In this document: positions 15,878 through 24,005 of the stretch, piece by piece
Position numbering within the stretch: position 1 is the stretch's first letter
How the letters are laid out: each line of letters opens with the position of its first letter
Origin: Chloroflexota bacterium
GTDB taxonomy: Bacteria; Chloroflexota; Chloroflexia; Chloroflexales; Roseiflexaceae
Length of the DNA stretch: 64,000 nucleotides
Assembly (NCBI GenBank): GCA_018969485.1
Contig: JAGWYG010000009.1
Span: forward strand, 1-64,000
Direction of reading: 5' to 3'
Program-made: the position numbers and the translations under genes
Notes under the pieces: generated by a model
Databases searched by the model: none
What the model saw: only the letters and a program-made list of their open reading frames with translations
Told to the model about the DNA's origin: nothing

Positions 15878-18226
15878 TCACTCGGCAGCAGGCGGCTGAT
15901 CCGCGTCGAGCGGTGGGCCCTCGCGCTTGCTCTGCCAGATCGCCCAGACCAGCGCCAGTGCACAGGCGATGATCAGCGCGACCACACCCGCCCCCAGCGG
16001 CTCGCCCGGCCGCACCATCGTCACCACGATCGGCGCGATGATCAGCGCCACCAGATTGATCACCTTGATCATCGGGTTGAGCGCCGGGCCAGCAGTATCC
16101 TTCAACGGATCGCCCACCGTATCACCCACGACCGCCGCCTTGTGCGGCTCACTGTGCTTGCCGCCAAAATTGCCTTCCTCGATGTACTTCTTGGCGTTAT
16201 CCCACGCGCCGCCCGCGTTCGACTGGAACACCGCCAGTAGCTGGCCGGAGAGAATGATCCCGGCGAGGAAGCCGCCGAGCGCTTCGACGCCCAGCAGGAA
16301 GCCGACGATGATCGGCACCGTCACCGCGATCAGTGCCAAACTGACCAACTCCTTCTGTGCCGCCGACGTCGAGATCATCACCGCCCGCGCGTAGTCGGGC
16401 GCCACCGTGCCCTCCATCAGGCCGGGGATGCGGAACTGCCGCCGCACCTCGTTGACGATCTGGGCCGCCGCGCGCGACACCGCGCGGATCGTCAGCGCCG
16501 AGAACAGAAACGGCACCGCGCCGCCGATCAGCAGGCCGATGAAGACCGCCGGTGCGGCGACGTTGATGCCGGTCAGGCGGTCGGCCTCCTGCAGCACTCC
16601 CGACGCGATCAGCGGCTCCTGCATCCGCCCGACATCGGTCAGGTACGAGCCGAACAGCGCCACGGCCGCGATCACCGCCGAGCCGATGGCGATGCCCTTC
16701 GTGACCGCCTTGGTCGTATTGCCGACTGCATCGAGGTCATCCATCACCTGCCGCGCCTGCCGGTCGAGCCCGGCCATCTCGCCGATGCCATTCGCGTTAT
16801 CCGAGATCGGCCCGAAGCTGTCCATCGAGATCGTGTTCCCGGTCAGCAGCAGCATGCCGATGCCCGCCAGCGACACCCCATACAGGATCGCGGTAAACGT
16901 CACCGTCGGATCGCTGGAATAGCTACCGAAGATCAGTACCGAGCTGAAAATCGAACTGGCGATCACCAGCACCGACCAGACGCTCGATTCCATGCCGAGC
17001 GCCAGACCCGACAGGATCGTCGTCGCCGCACCCGTCTGGCTCTGCTTGCTGGTCTCGCGCACCGGGCCGAAGTGCGTGCTGGTGAAATACTCGGTCAGTT
17101 TGTCCAGCACGATGGCGAGCAGGACGCCGGAGACCGTCGCCAGGAAGGGGCGCCAGTCGACGGCGCCGCTGGCGGCATCGCGCATGAAGACGCTGCTGGC
17201 CACTGCGCTGGCCGCCACCGCGATCGCCGCCGCGATGTAGAACCCGCGGTTCATCGCAGCCATGGCATTGCGTCGCTGCTCGTCGGTCGAGACAAAGGCA
17301 TTGCCGATCACCGACGCGATGACGCCGATGCCGCGCAGCACCAGCGGGAAGATGACAAAGCTCAGGTCGTACTCACCGTCGAACAGCGCACCACGCGCCG
17401 CATCGCCCAGGACCAGGCCGAGGATCAGCGCCGAGACGAGCGTGACCTCGAAGCTCTCGAAGACGTCGGCGGCCATGCCGGCACAATCGCCGACGTTGTC
17501 GCCCACCAGATCGGCGATCACCGCCGCATTGCGCGGGTCGTCCTCGGGGATGCCCGCCTCGACCTTGCCGACCAGGTCTGCGCCGACATCGGCGGCCTTG
17601 GTGTAGATGCCGCCGCCGACGCGCATGAAGAGCGCGATCAGCGACCCGCCAAACCCGAAGCCCAGCAGGGCGTCCGGTGCGGCGATGCCGAAGAACAGGA
17701 AGATCAGCGTGCCGCCCAGCAGCCCGAGCCCGACAGTCAGCATGCCGGTGACTGACCCCGACTTGTACGCCACCTGCAGCGCGGCATTGTAGCCGACACG
17801 GCTCGCCGCGGCGACGCGGACGTTGCCTTCGACGGCGACGCTCATGCCGACGTAGCCGACGGCGTACGAGAACAGCGAGCCCATCAGGAATGCCAGCGCG
17901 CGCCCGATGGCGACGACGACCGTGGCGCTGTCGCCGAAGACTTCGGCAGCTTCGCGCGTCGGCGGGACGACGAATACGCTCGCCGCCAGCACGATGGTCA
18001 GCACGGCGATCAGCACGGCGATGACCCGGAATTGACGACTCAGGTAGGCGTTGGCGCCGGCCTTGATGAACCCCCAGACCTCCCGCATCTTCGCGGTGCC
18101 GGTATCCTGTGCGAGGATTTGGCTGCGCAGGACGAACGCATACCCGATGCCGAATACCGAGATGGCCAGGACCGTCCACACCGCGATTTGCTGAAGGCTG
18201 CTCAGATCTGCCAGTCCGTGAAGCAT
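15878..18226 (-). CDS. hppA: K+-insensitive proton-pumping membrane pyrophosphatase
   Basis: 782 aa, about 15-16 membrane helices, full family length. It hydrolyses pyrophosphate and pumps protons across the cytoplasmic membrane. The substrate-binding loop DVGADLVGKVEAGIPEDDPR and the following DNVGDCAGMAADVFES are intact, as is the C-terminal DTVGDPLKDTAGPALN. The motif GNTTKAVTKG has Lys where K+-dependent enzymes have Ala, which marks the K+-independent subfamily. I use the ATG at 18226, preceded by AGAGG; the frame extends 36 codons further up without a binding site. A promoter with 17-base spacing lies about 120 bases upstream. Monocistronic. Confidence 0.93.
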   Translation of the reverse strand: MLHGLADLSSLQQIAVWTVLAISVFGIGYAFVLRSQILAQDTGTAKMREVWGFIKAGANAYLSRQFRVIAVLIAVLTIVLAASVFVVPPTREAAEVFGDSATVVVAIGRALAFLMGSLFSYAVGYVGMSVAVEGNVRVAAASRVGYNAALQVAYKSGSVTGMLTVGLGLLGGTLIFLFFGIAAPDALLGFGFGGSLIALFMRVGGGIYTKAADVGADLVGKVEAGIPEDDPRNAAVIADLVGDNVGDCAGMAADVFESFEVTLVSALILGLVLGDAARGALFDGEYDLSFVIFPLVLRGIGVIASVIGNAFVSTDEQRRNAMAAMNRGFYIAAAIAVAASAVASSVFMRDAASGAVDWRPFLATVSGVLLAIVLDKLTEYFTSTHFGPVRETSKQSQTGAATTILSGLALGMESSVWSVLVIASSIFSSVLIFGSYSSDPTVTFTAILYGVSLAGIGMLLLTGNTISMDSFGPISDNANGIGEMAGLDRQARQVMDDLDAVGNTTKAVTKGIAIGSAVIAAVALFGSYLTDVGRMQEPLIASGVLQEADRLTGINVAAPAVFIGLLIGGAVPFLFSALTIRAVSRAAAQIVNEVRRQFRIPGLMEGTVAPDYARAVMISTSAAQKELVSLALIAVTVPIIVGFLLGVEALGGFLAGIILSGQLLAVFQSNAGGAWDNAKKYIEEGNFGGKHSEPHKAAVVGDTVGDPLKDTAGPALNPMIKVINLVALIIAPIVVTMVRPGEPLGAGVVALIIACALALVWAIWQSKREGPPLDADQPPAAE

Positions 18227-18355
18227 CGTACAACCTCTTTGTTGTAGCCGGCGGAACCACGCCGTGCGCCCGCAGATGCCGATGCACAGGGGCACCCCCG
18301 CCTCACTTGGCGGTGATGCGCCGATCGGCTGCATCCTGCTCGCTCACGCCGCGGC

Positions 18356-18384
18356 ATTCTATCACTCGTCTCACGCTGTGTAAA
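18356..18384 (-). promoter_or_regulatory. Promoter of hppA
   Basis: Reading leftward, TTTACA (18379-18384) and TAGAAT (18356-18361) are separated by 17 bases, each one mismatch from consensus. This gives a leader of about 120 bases before the hppA ATG. The rest of the 18227-18540 gap shows nothing else I can name. Confidence 0.65.
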
Positions 18385-18540
18385 GCGCCCGCCCCCCCCA
18401 CGCGGAGGCGGGCGGTGTCCGGCGGCATGGGATCGCACGCGCGGAGAATTGGCACAGCATGGCTCCGCCCACGCGGATGTTGCCCGGTGGTGACACGCGC
18501 ATATGCGCACGGAACGGCATCTGATCGCCCGCATCGGGCG

Positions 18541-19998
18541 TCACGCCAGCGCCGGCCGCTGCGTATGCCACGACGTCACGCGCTGGTATGCATCGCCGAC
18601 GCGCAGCAGCGTCGCCTCGTCGAACGGCCGGCCGAGCAACTGCAACCCGATCGGCAGGCCATCATGCTGGCCGCACGGCACCACCAGCCCGGGGATGCCG
18701 GCGAGGTTCGCCGGCAGGGTACAGACATCCTCGAGATACATCGCCAGCGGATCATGCTGATGCTCACCGATGCGAAACGCCACCGACGGCGTCGTCGGCG
18801 CAGCCAGCACATCGACCTGGCCGAAGACCTGCTCGTAGTCGCGGCGGATGAGCGTACGCACCTGCTGGGCGCGGCGGTAGTAGGCATCGTAGTAGCCCGC
18901 CGACAGCGCATAGGTGCCCAGCATGATCCGGCGCCGCACCTCGGCGCCGAAGCCGGCGCCGCGCGTCTGCTCGAGCGCCGACCAGTACCCCGGCTCGGCG
19001 CCGCGCACGCCGAAGCGCACGCCATCGTAGCGTGCCAGATTGGCGCTCGCCTCGGCCGGGGCGATCAGGTAGTACACCGGCAGCGCATACTGCGAATGCG
19101 GCAGCGAGACCTCCGACACCGTCGCGCCGGCATCCCGCAGCACCGCGATCGCCGTGCGCACTGCCGCCTCGACCGCCGGCTGCATGCCCGCCACAAAGAA
19201 CTCGCGCGGCACTCCGACGCGCAGGCCGCGCACATCGCCGACCAGCGCCGCGGTGTAGTCGGCCGGTGCGACTGTCGCCGACGTCCCATCATGTGGATCA
19301 TGGCCGGCAATCGCCGACAGCAGCAGCGCGCAGTCACGCGCCGTCCACGCCATCGGCCCGATCTGGTCGAGCGAGGAGGCAAACGCCACCAGGCCATACC
19401 GCGAGACCCGGCCGTAGGTCGGCTTGAGGCCGGTGACGCCGCACAGCGCCGCCGGCTGGCGGATGCTGCCGCCGGTATCGGTGCCCAGCGTGCCGAGCGC
19501 CAGGCCCGCCGCCACCGCCGCCGCCGAGCCACCGCTCGAGCCACCCGGCACGCGCTCCGGATTCCACGGATTGCGCGTGACAGCGAAGGCGCTATGCTCG
19601 GTCGACGAGCCCATGGCGAACTCATCGCAATTCAGCTTGCCGAGCACCACCGCGCCGGCGTCGTGCAGCCGCTCGATCACCGTCGCATCATAGACCGGCG
19701 TGTAGTTCGCCAGCAGCCGCGAGCCGCAGGTCGTCGTCACGCCACGCGTCGAGATGACGTCCTTGATGCCGAGCGGGATGCCCTCGAGCGGCCGGGCCTG
19801 ACCGGCACGGCGGCGCGCGTCGGCGGCCTCGGCCTGCGCCAGCGCGCCAGCGCCATCCACCGCGAGATACGCACGGATGCCGGGGTCGATCGCCGCGATG
19901 CGCTGGAGCAGCGCCCGCGTCAGCTCCACCGCGCTCAGGGCGCCGCGCTCGAGCGCCGTCAACGCCTCGGCGATCGTCAGGGACCAGGGTTCCGTCAT
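18541..19998 (-). CDS. gatA: Glutamyl/aspartyl-tRNA amidotransferase subunit A
   Basis: 485 aa, normal GatA length. The amidase-signature triad Lys79, cis-Ser154 and Ser178 is in the same numbering as well-studied GatA proteins, within [16 protein letters not shown] and [11 protein letters not shown]. It releases ammonia from glutamine for conversion of Glu-tRNA(Gln) or Asp-tRNA(Asn) by GatCAB. Two ATGs are possible; GGAGG abuts the first (20004) but is 6 bases from the second (19998), so I take the second. gatB and gatC are not adjacent, which is common. A stand-alone amidase is the alternative, but SSTEHSAF and the long [14 protein letters not shown] run favour GatA. Confidence 0.85.
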   Translation of the reverse strand: MTEPWSLTIAEALTALERGALSAVELTRALLQRIAAIDPGIRAYLAVDGAGALAQAEAADARRRAGQARPLEGIPLGIKDVISTRGVTTTCGSRLLANYTPVYDATVIERLHDAGAVVLGKLNCDEFAMGSSTEHSAFAVTRNPWNPERVPGGSSGGSAAAVAAGLALGTLGTDTGGSIRQPAALCGVTGLKPTYGRVSRYGLVAFASSLDQIGPMAWTARDCALLLSAIAGHDPHDGTSATVAPADYTAALVGDVRGLRVGVPREFFVAGMQPAVEAAVRTAIAVLRDAGATVSEVSLPHSQYALPVYYLIAPAEASANLARYDGVRFGVRGAEPGYWSALEQTRGAGFGAEVRRRIMLGTYALSAGYYDAYYRRAQQVRTLIRRDYEQVFGQVDVLAAPTTPSVAFRIGEHQHDPLAMYLEDVCTLPANLAGIPGLVVPCGQHDGLPIGLQLLGRPFDEATLLRVGDAYQRVTSWHTQRPALA

Positions 19999-20082
19999 GA
20001 GCATCCTCCGTCGTGACGCCGGACAGGCCGCGCGGTCATGCCCGCATCGCGCCCCATGTCCGTCGCCGGCAGCGCCGTCGTG

Positions 20083-21567
20083 TCAGTAGCCGGTGTTCTT
20101 GCCGAACACGATATCGATCACCGTCTTGATGATGATCTTGCAATCAAACAGGAGCGACCAGTTCTCGATGTAGTACAGGTCATACCGCGTGCGCTCCTCG
20201 ATGCTGGTATCGCCGCGCAGGCCATTGACCTGTGCCCAGCCGGTGATGCCGGCCTTCTGCTTGTGCCGGCGCATGTAGCGCGGGATGCTCTGGCTGAAGC
20301 GCTCGACCCACTTGGGCTGTTCGGGGCGCGGCCCCACGACGCTCATCTCGCCGCGCAGCACATTGACGAACTGCGGCAGCTCATCGATGGAGTAGCGCCG
20401 CAGGAACGCCCCCACCCGGGTCACCCGCGGATCGCGCCGCGTCGTCCAGCTGGCGAGCGTCGGGGCGTCGACGCGCATGGTGCGGAACTTGAGCGTCGGG
20501 AATGGCTGGCCATCGAGGCCGACGCGCTGCTGGACGAAGAACACCGGACCGCGCGATTCGAGGCGGATGATCAGGGCGATCAGCAGCATCCACGGCGAGC
20601 ACAGCGTGAGCACGACGCTCGCGACCACGAGGTCGAGGCCGCGCTTGAGCAGCTGGTTCACCGGGTTGTCGAGGGCTACGTTGCGGATGCTGATCAGCGG
20701 CAGGCCGCTCACATCGCCCACCGAGATGCCGTTGTTGGTCACCATCTGGAAGGCATCGGGATAGAGCTTGATCTCGACCGATTCGTCCTCGGCGAGCGCG
20801 ACCAGATCGAAGATCTCGCCGGAGGTGCGCCCGGAGATCGCGATGATCACCTCATCGGCGCGCGTGGCGCGCAGCACGCGGCCGAGGTCGGCGATGCGGC
20901 CGAGGACAGGCATGCCGGCGATCGCCTCGCCGATGGACGCGCTGTCGGAGAGAAACCCCTGGACGCGGTAGCCGAGCTCGGGCAGGCCACGGATGCGCGC
21001 CAGCACCGCCTGACCTGGCTCGCGGGCGCCCACGATCAGGACGCGGCGCGTATCGATGCCGTGGGCGCGCAGCCAGGCGATGCAGCGCCGGTGCAGCATG
21101 CGCACGACGAAGGTGAGCGCCGCGCCGCCGATCCAGCCGAACAGCAGCACGCGCTCGCTGAAGGGCAGCGCATCGCGGCCGAACTGTGGTTGTAGGGCAT
21201 TGATGATCAGAAAGCCGAACGTGCCTAGCGACACGCCAACCAGCACCCGGAATGCATGGTCGATGCCCGAGACGCCGCGGCTCAGGCCATACAGGCCGCT
21301 GCCGAGGAATGCGCAGATCATCGTGAGATTGAAGAGCACCACCGCATTGACGATCGAGTCGCGGCTCAGCGCCGCGAGCGCCGCCTGCAGCACCGGATTC
21401 TCGCCCAGATGCCAGCGATAGATCGCGGTGAACGCCAGGTTCACCGCCACCGCATCGCCAGCCATCAGCACCAGCGTGATCGCTGCTTGCAGCCACCAGC
21501 CGCGGACGCGCTCAGTTCGCCGTGCCGGCGCGCGGTCGCGCGGCGGGGCGGAGGGAATTACTGCCAA
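20083..21567 (-). CDS. Polyprenyl-phosphate sugar-1-phosphate transferase (EPS type)
   Basis: 494 aa. Five predicted membrane helices (four in the first 150 aa, one near 285), a central nucleotide-binding-like CoA/Rossmann segment (RVLIVGAREPGQAVLARI), and a C-terminal bacterial sugar transferase domain with KFRTMR, RRYSIDELPQ and VGPRPEQP. It transfers sugar-1-phosphate from UDP-sugar to undecaprenyl phosphate, the first step in exopolysaccharide repeat assembly (WcaJ/CpsE family). The start appears to be TTG at 21567 with AAGGA upstream; this overlaps the end of the preceding glycosyltransferase by 56 bases. The next ATG would remove the first membrane helix. Confidence 0.88.
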   Translation of the reverse strand: MAVIPSAPPRDRAPARRTERVRGWWLQAAITLVLMAGDAVAVNLAFTAIYRWHLGENPVLQAALAALSRDSIVNAVVLFNLTMICAFLGSGLYGLSRGVSGIDHAFRVLVGVSLGTFGFLIINALQPQFGRDALPFSERVLLFGWIGGAALTFVVRMLHRRCIAWLRAHGIDTRRVLIVGAREPGQAVLARIRGLPELGYRVQGFLSDSASIGEAIAGMPVLGRIADLGRVLRATRADEVIIAISGRTSGEIFDLVALAEDESVEIKLYPDAFQMVTNNGISVGDVSGLPLISIRNVALDNPVNQLLKRGLDLVVASVVLTLCSPWMLLIALIIRLESRGPVFFVQQRVGLDGQPFPTLKFRTMRVDAPTLASWTTRRDPRVTRVGAFLRRYSIDELPQFVNVLRGEMSVVGPRPEQPKWVERFSQSIPRYMRRHKQKAGITGWAQVNGLRGDTSIEERTRYDLYYIENWSLLFDCKIIIKTVIDIVFGKNTGY

Positions 21568-22420
21568 GGCTGATCCATTCCTTCAGGGTGATGCCCGCCT
21601 CGATCAGAACATGCATGGGCCATGGCGTCGTCGCCGCGTAGTGCTTGCGGTAGAAGATGCGCATCGCATCGTGAAAGGCATGAATGGTCGGCACCGGGCG
21701 CTGGCTGCTGGCAGCCCGCTTGTGGTGGTGAACGGTGACATGGGGCAGGTACCATACGCGCCAGCCATGCTGCTTGACGCGATATGCCCAGTCGAGGTCC
21801 TCGCCGTACATGAAGAACGCCTCGTCGAGCAGGCCGATCTCGCGGATGATGGCGGTGCGCACCAGCATGCAGGCGCCGACCACCGAGTCGACTTCGGTCG
21901 CCACGTTGGGGTCGAGATAGGTCAGGTTGTAGCCGGCGAACCGCGGATCGTGCGGGAAGATGCGCGCCAGGCCGAAGAGTTGGGCGAATGCGCGCGCGGG
22001 CGTGGGGAACAGGCGCCGGCAGGCCAGATCGAGCGTGCCGTCGCGCAGCAGCAGCTTTGGCCCGACCATGCCGGTGTCCGGGCGCCCGGCCAGCGCATCG
22101 ACCAGCGCGTCGAGTGCGCCGGGCGGGACGGTGGTGTCGGGATTGAGCAGCACCGTGTAGGCCGGTGCGTCGCCGTCGGCGATGATCGCGCGCAGCGCCA
22201 GGTTGTTGGCATGGGCGAAGCCGCGGTTCTCGTCGTGGGCGATCAGCCGCACGCCGGGGAAGGTGGCACGCACCATCGCGGCGCTGCCGTCGCCCGACGC
22301 ATTGTCGACGACCCAGACCTGCGGCGTGCGCCGCGAGCCGCCCTGTGCGATGGAGTCCAGGCAGTCACGCAGGAGCTCGCGCGTGTTGTAGTTGACGATG
22401 ACGACCGCGAGCTCGGCCAT
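21512..22420 (-). CDS. Family 2 glycosyltransferase
   Basis: 302 aa. GT-A fold: [15 protein letters not shown] at the start, [12 protein letters not shown] (nucleotide-sugar binding), [15 protein letters not shown] (DxD-like) and [14 protein letters not shown] (general base region). It resembles rhamnosyltransferase-like enzymes of surface polysaccharide synthesis and acts at the cytoplasmic side of the membrane. The ATG at 22420 has GGAGG 9 bases upstream; an in-frame ATG at 22441 overlaps that GGAGG and is less likely. It is cotranscribed with the sugar-1-phosphate transferase that follows. Confidence 0.85.
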   Translation of the reverse strand: MAELAVVIVNYNTRELLRDCLDSIAQGGSRRTPQVWVVDNASGDGSAAMVRATFPGVRLIAHDENRGFAHANNLALRAIIADGDAPAYTVLLNPDTTVPPGALDALVDALAGRPDTGMVGPKLLLRDGTLDLACRRLFPTPARAFAQLFGLARIFPHDPRFAGYNLTYLDPNVATEVDSVVGACMLVRTAIIREIGLLDEAFFMYGEDLDWAYRVKQHGWRVWYLPHVTVHHHKRAASSQRPVPTIHAFHDAMRIFYRKHYAATTPWPMHVLIEAGITLKEWISLGSNSLRPAARPRAGTAN

Positions 22421-22451
22421 GACGTGCCGCCTCCCATGCACTGACCACTGT

Positions 22452-22460
22452 AGTATACCA
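22452..22460 (-). promoter_or_regulatory. Extended -10 promoter for the glycosyltransferase pair
   Basis: Reading leftward the sequence is TGGTATACT, an extended -10 (TGn + TATACT) with no convincing -35. The start site would fall about 25 bases before the glycosyltransferase ATG. The same 9-mer occurs at 61961-61969 upstream of ppk1. Confidence 0.5.
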
Positions 22461-22488
22461 TACGCCGCCCGCGCCGATGACGCGCGGG

Positions 22489-23022
22489 TCAGCGCTGCAA
22501 CGGCGCCAGATCGCGCTCGATGCGCGGATAGAGCGTCGCCACCGCCACCAGCCCGAAGAGCACGCCGGTGATCATGCGCAGCCAGAAGTTCGGCGAGCCA
22601 ATGTCGTCGGCGCCGCCACGCAGCGTTCCGCCGAGCAGGTCATCGAGCAGGTGGCTGCCGCCATCGAGCAGGATGGGCAGCGTGAGCAGCAGCGCGACGC
22701 GCACCGGCAGCGGCGGAACGTGCCGCCGCACCAGGCTGAAGCACATCCCGCCGAGCGCGATCGTCGTGTACAGCGCGACGTCCCGATGACAATAGGCGAC
22801 CTGCTGCCCCAGCCAGAAGAACGACCGTCCGGGGTCCTGGTGGCATAGCGCACCATACACCGCGAAGATCAGCCGGCCGAGCAGCGGAGCGCCCAGCGCG
22901 TGGGCCAGCGGCCCGAGCCAGGGCAGCGCAGCGTAGCCGACGAAGAACAGATTGAACAGCGCCAGCCAGTGGCGCAGACACCAGCGCACCATGCGCTCGA
23001 GCGGCCCGACCCATGCAGTCAT
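22489..23022 (-). CDS. DUF2085 membrane protein
   Basis: 177 aa with four or five predicted membrane helices. The diagnostic CHQDPGRSFFWLGQQVAYCHRD segment (Cys, His-Gln and second Cys around the membrane border) identifies DUF2085. The function of this family is unknown; the conserved Cys/His suggest metal or heme contact. It lies back-to-back with the acyltransferase gene at 23103 with 80 bases between starts, and GAGGAA precedes the ATG. Confidence 0.8.
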   Translation of the reverse strand: MTAWVGPLERMVRWCLRHWLALFNLFFVGYAALPWLGPLAHALGAPLLGRLIFAVYGALCHQDPGRSFFWLGQQVAYCHRDVALYTTIALGGMCFSLVRRHVPPLPVRVALLLTLPILLDGGSHLLDDLLGGTLRGGADDIGSPNFWLRMITGVLFGLVAVATLYPRIERDLAPLQR

Positions 23023-23066
23023 TGGTTCCTCCGCGCGGATCGCCGCCCCGCGCCGGCGATACCGTC

Positions 23067-23072
23067 TATAAT
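23067..23072 (+). promoter_or_regulatory. -10 element of the acyltransferase gene
   Basis: A perfect TATAAT lies 30 bases before the ATG at 23103. No good -35 is seen 16-18 bases upstream, so promoter strength is uncertain. Confidence 0.45.
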
Positions 23073-23102
23073 GACATCAGGTCTTTCGGCTGAGGAGGCG
23101 AC

Positions 23103-23993
23103 ATGCATCCAGTGACGACGACGCTCACCGCCGGACGCACGCCCGTCGATGGGCTCGCACGCCTGCACGCCCTCGACCTGCTGCGCGCGTTCCGGCTGGA
23201 TCGCGGCGGTCGGCTGCAACCATTGCTCGACGCGCTGGCGCTGTGGCCGTCGCGGCGCCTGGCGCGCCAGATCCTCCAGTTCGACGCGCTGGTCGGCAGT
23301 GCTGGCCTGCCGGGGGCGGGCGCCTGGCTGACCGAACGCTTCACCCGCAGCCTGACCATCAGCGGGCAGCAGCACATCCCCGCCGGCGGCCCGCTGCTCG
23401 TCGTCGCCAATCACCCCGGCATGGTCGACGCAATGGCGCTGTGGGTCGGCGTCGGGCGGCGCGACCTGCGCGTGCTGGCGGCCCGGCGCGAATTGCTCAA
23501 CCATCTGCCACATACCAGCCGGCACCTGATCTTCATCGCCGACGGCGAAGCGGCCTGGTTCGGCGCGGCCCGCAACGCCACGCGCCACCTGCGCGCCGGC
23601 GGCGCGCTGCTCACCTATCCGGCGGGCGCCATCGAGCCGGATCCGACGGTGCGCCCCGGCGCACGCGCCGCCCTGGAGCGCTGGACGCCGAGCACGTCCC
23701 GGTTCGCCCGCATGGCCCCCGAGACGCTGGTCGTTCCGGCGCTGGTGGGCGGGGTGATCTCGGCGAGCGCCCAGCGCAACCCGCTGACGCGCTGGCTGCC
23801 GACCCAGCGCGAACGCGACTGGGCGGCGGCGACGCTGCAGGTGCTGCTGCCGCGCTATCGCGATACCGACACGCAGGTGCGCTTCGGCCCGGGCATTCCG
23901 GCCGCACAGCTCAACGAACTGTCGCCCGCCGCGGCCCAGGCGGTGATCGTCGCACAGATGGCCGCACTGCTCGCGCCGACGATGCACCAGTGA
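23103..23993 (+). CDS. PlsC-like 1-acylglycerol-phosphate acyltransferase
   Basis: 296 aa. The acyltransferase core begins at ISGQQHIPAGGPLLVVANHPGM: the NHPGMVDA box corresponds to the NHxxxxD catalytic motif, and TYPAGAIEPD to the FPEG-type phosphate-binding box. These enzymes add an acyl chain from ACP or CoA to lysophosphatidate or other acceptors at the inner membrane. The N-terminal ~85 aa (Arg/Leu-rich, one amphipathic helix) are not part of the core. No hydrophobic anchor is evident. GGAGG precedes the start. Ornithine-lipid or hemolysin-like acyltransferases are alternatives. Confidence 0.75.
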   Translation: MHPVTTTLTAGRTPVDGLARLHALDLLRAFRLDRGGRLQPLLDALALWPSRRLARQILQFDALVGSAGLPGAGAWLTERFTRSLTISGQQHIPAGGPLLVVANHPGMVDAMALWVGVGRRDLRVLAARRELLNHLPHTSRHLIFIADGEAAWFGAARNATRHLRAGGALLTYPAGAIEPDPTVRPGARAALERWTPSTSRFARMAPETLVVPALVGGVISASAQRNPLTRWLPTQRERDWAAATLQVLLPRYRDTDTQVRFGPGIPAAQLNELSPAAAQAVIVAQMAALLAPTMHQ

Positions 23994-24005
23994 GCCGGCC
24001 GCGGC

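Noticed and set aside
18109-20016. Rightward 635-codon frame across hppA and gatA
   Set aside because: Antisense to gatA, which has all catalytic residues; composition is Arg/His-rich noise.
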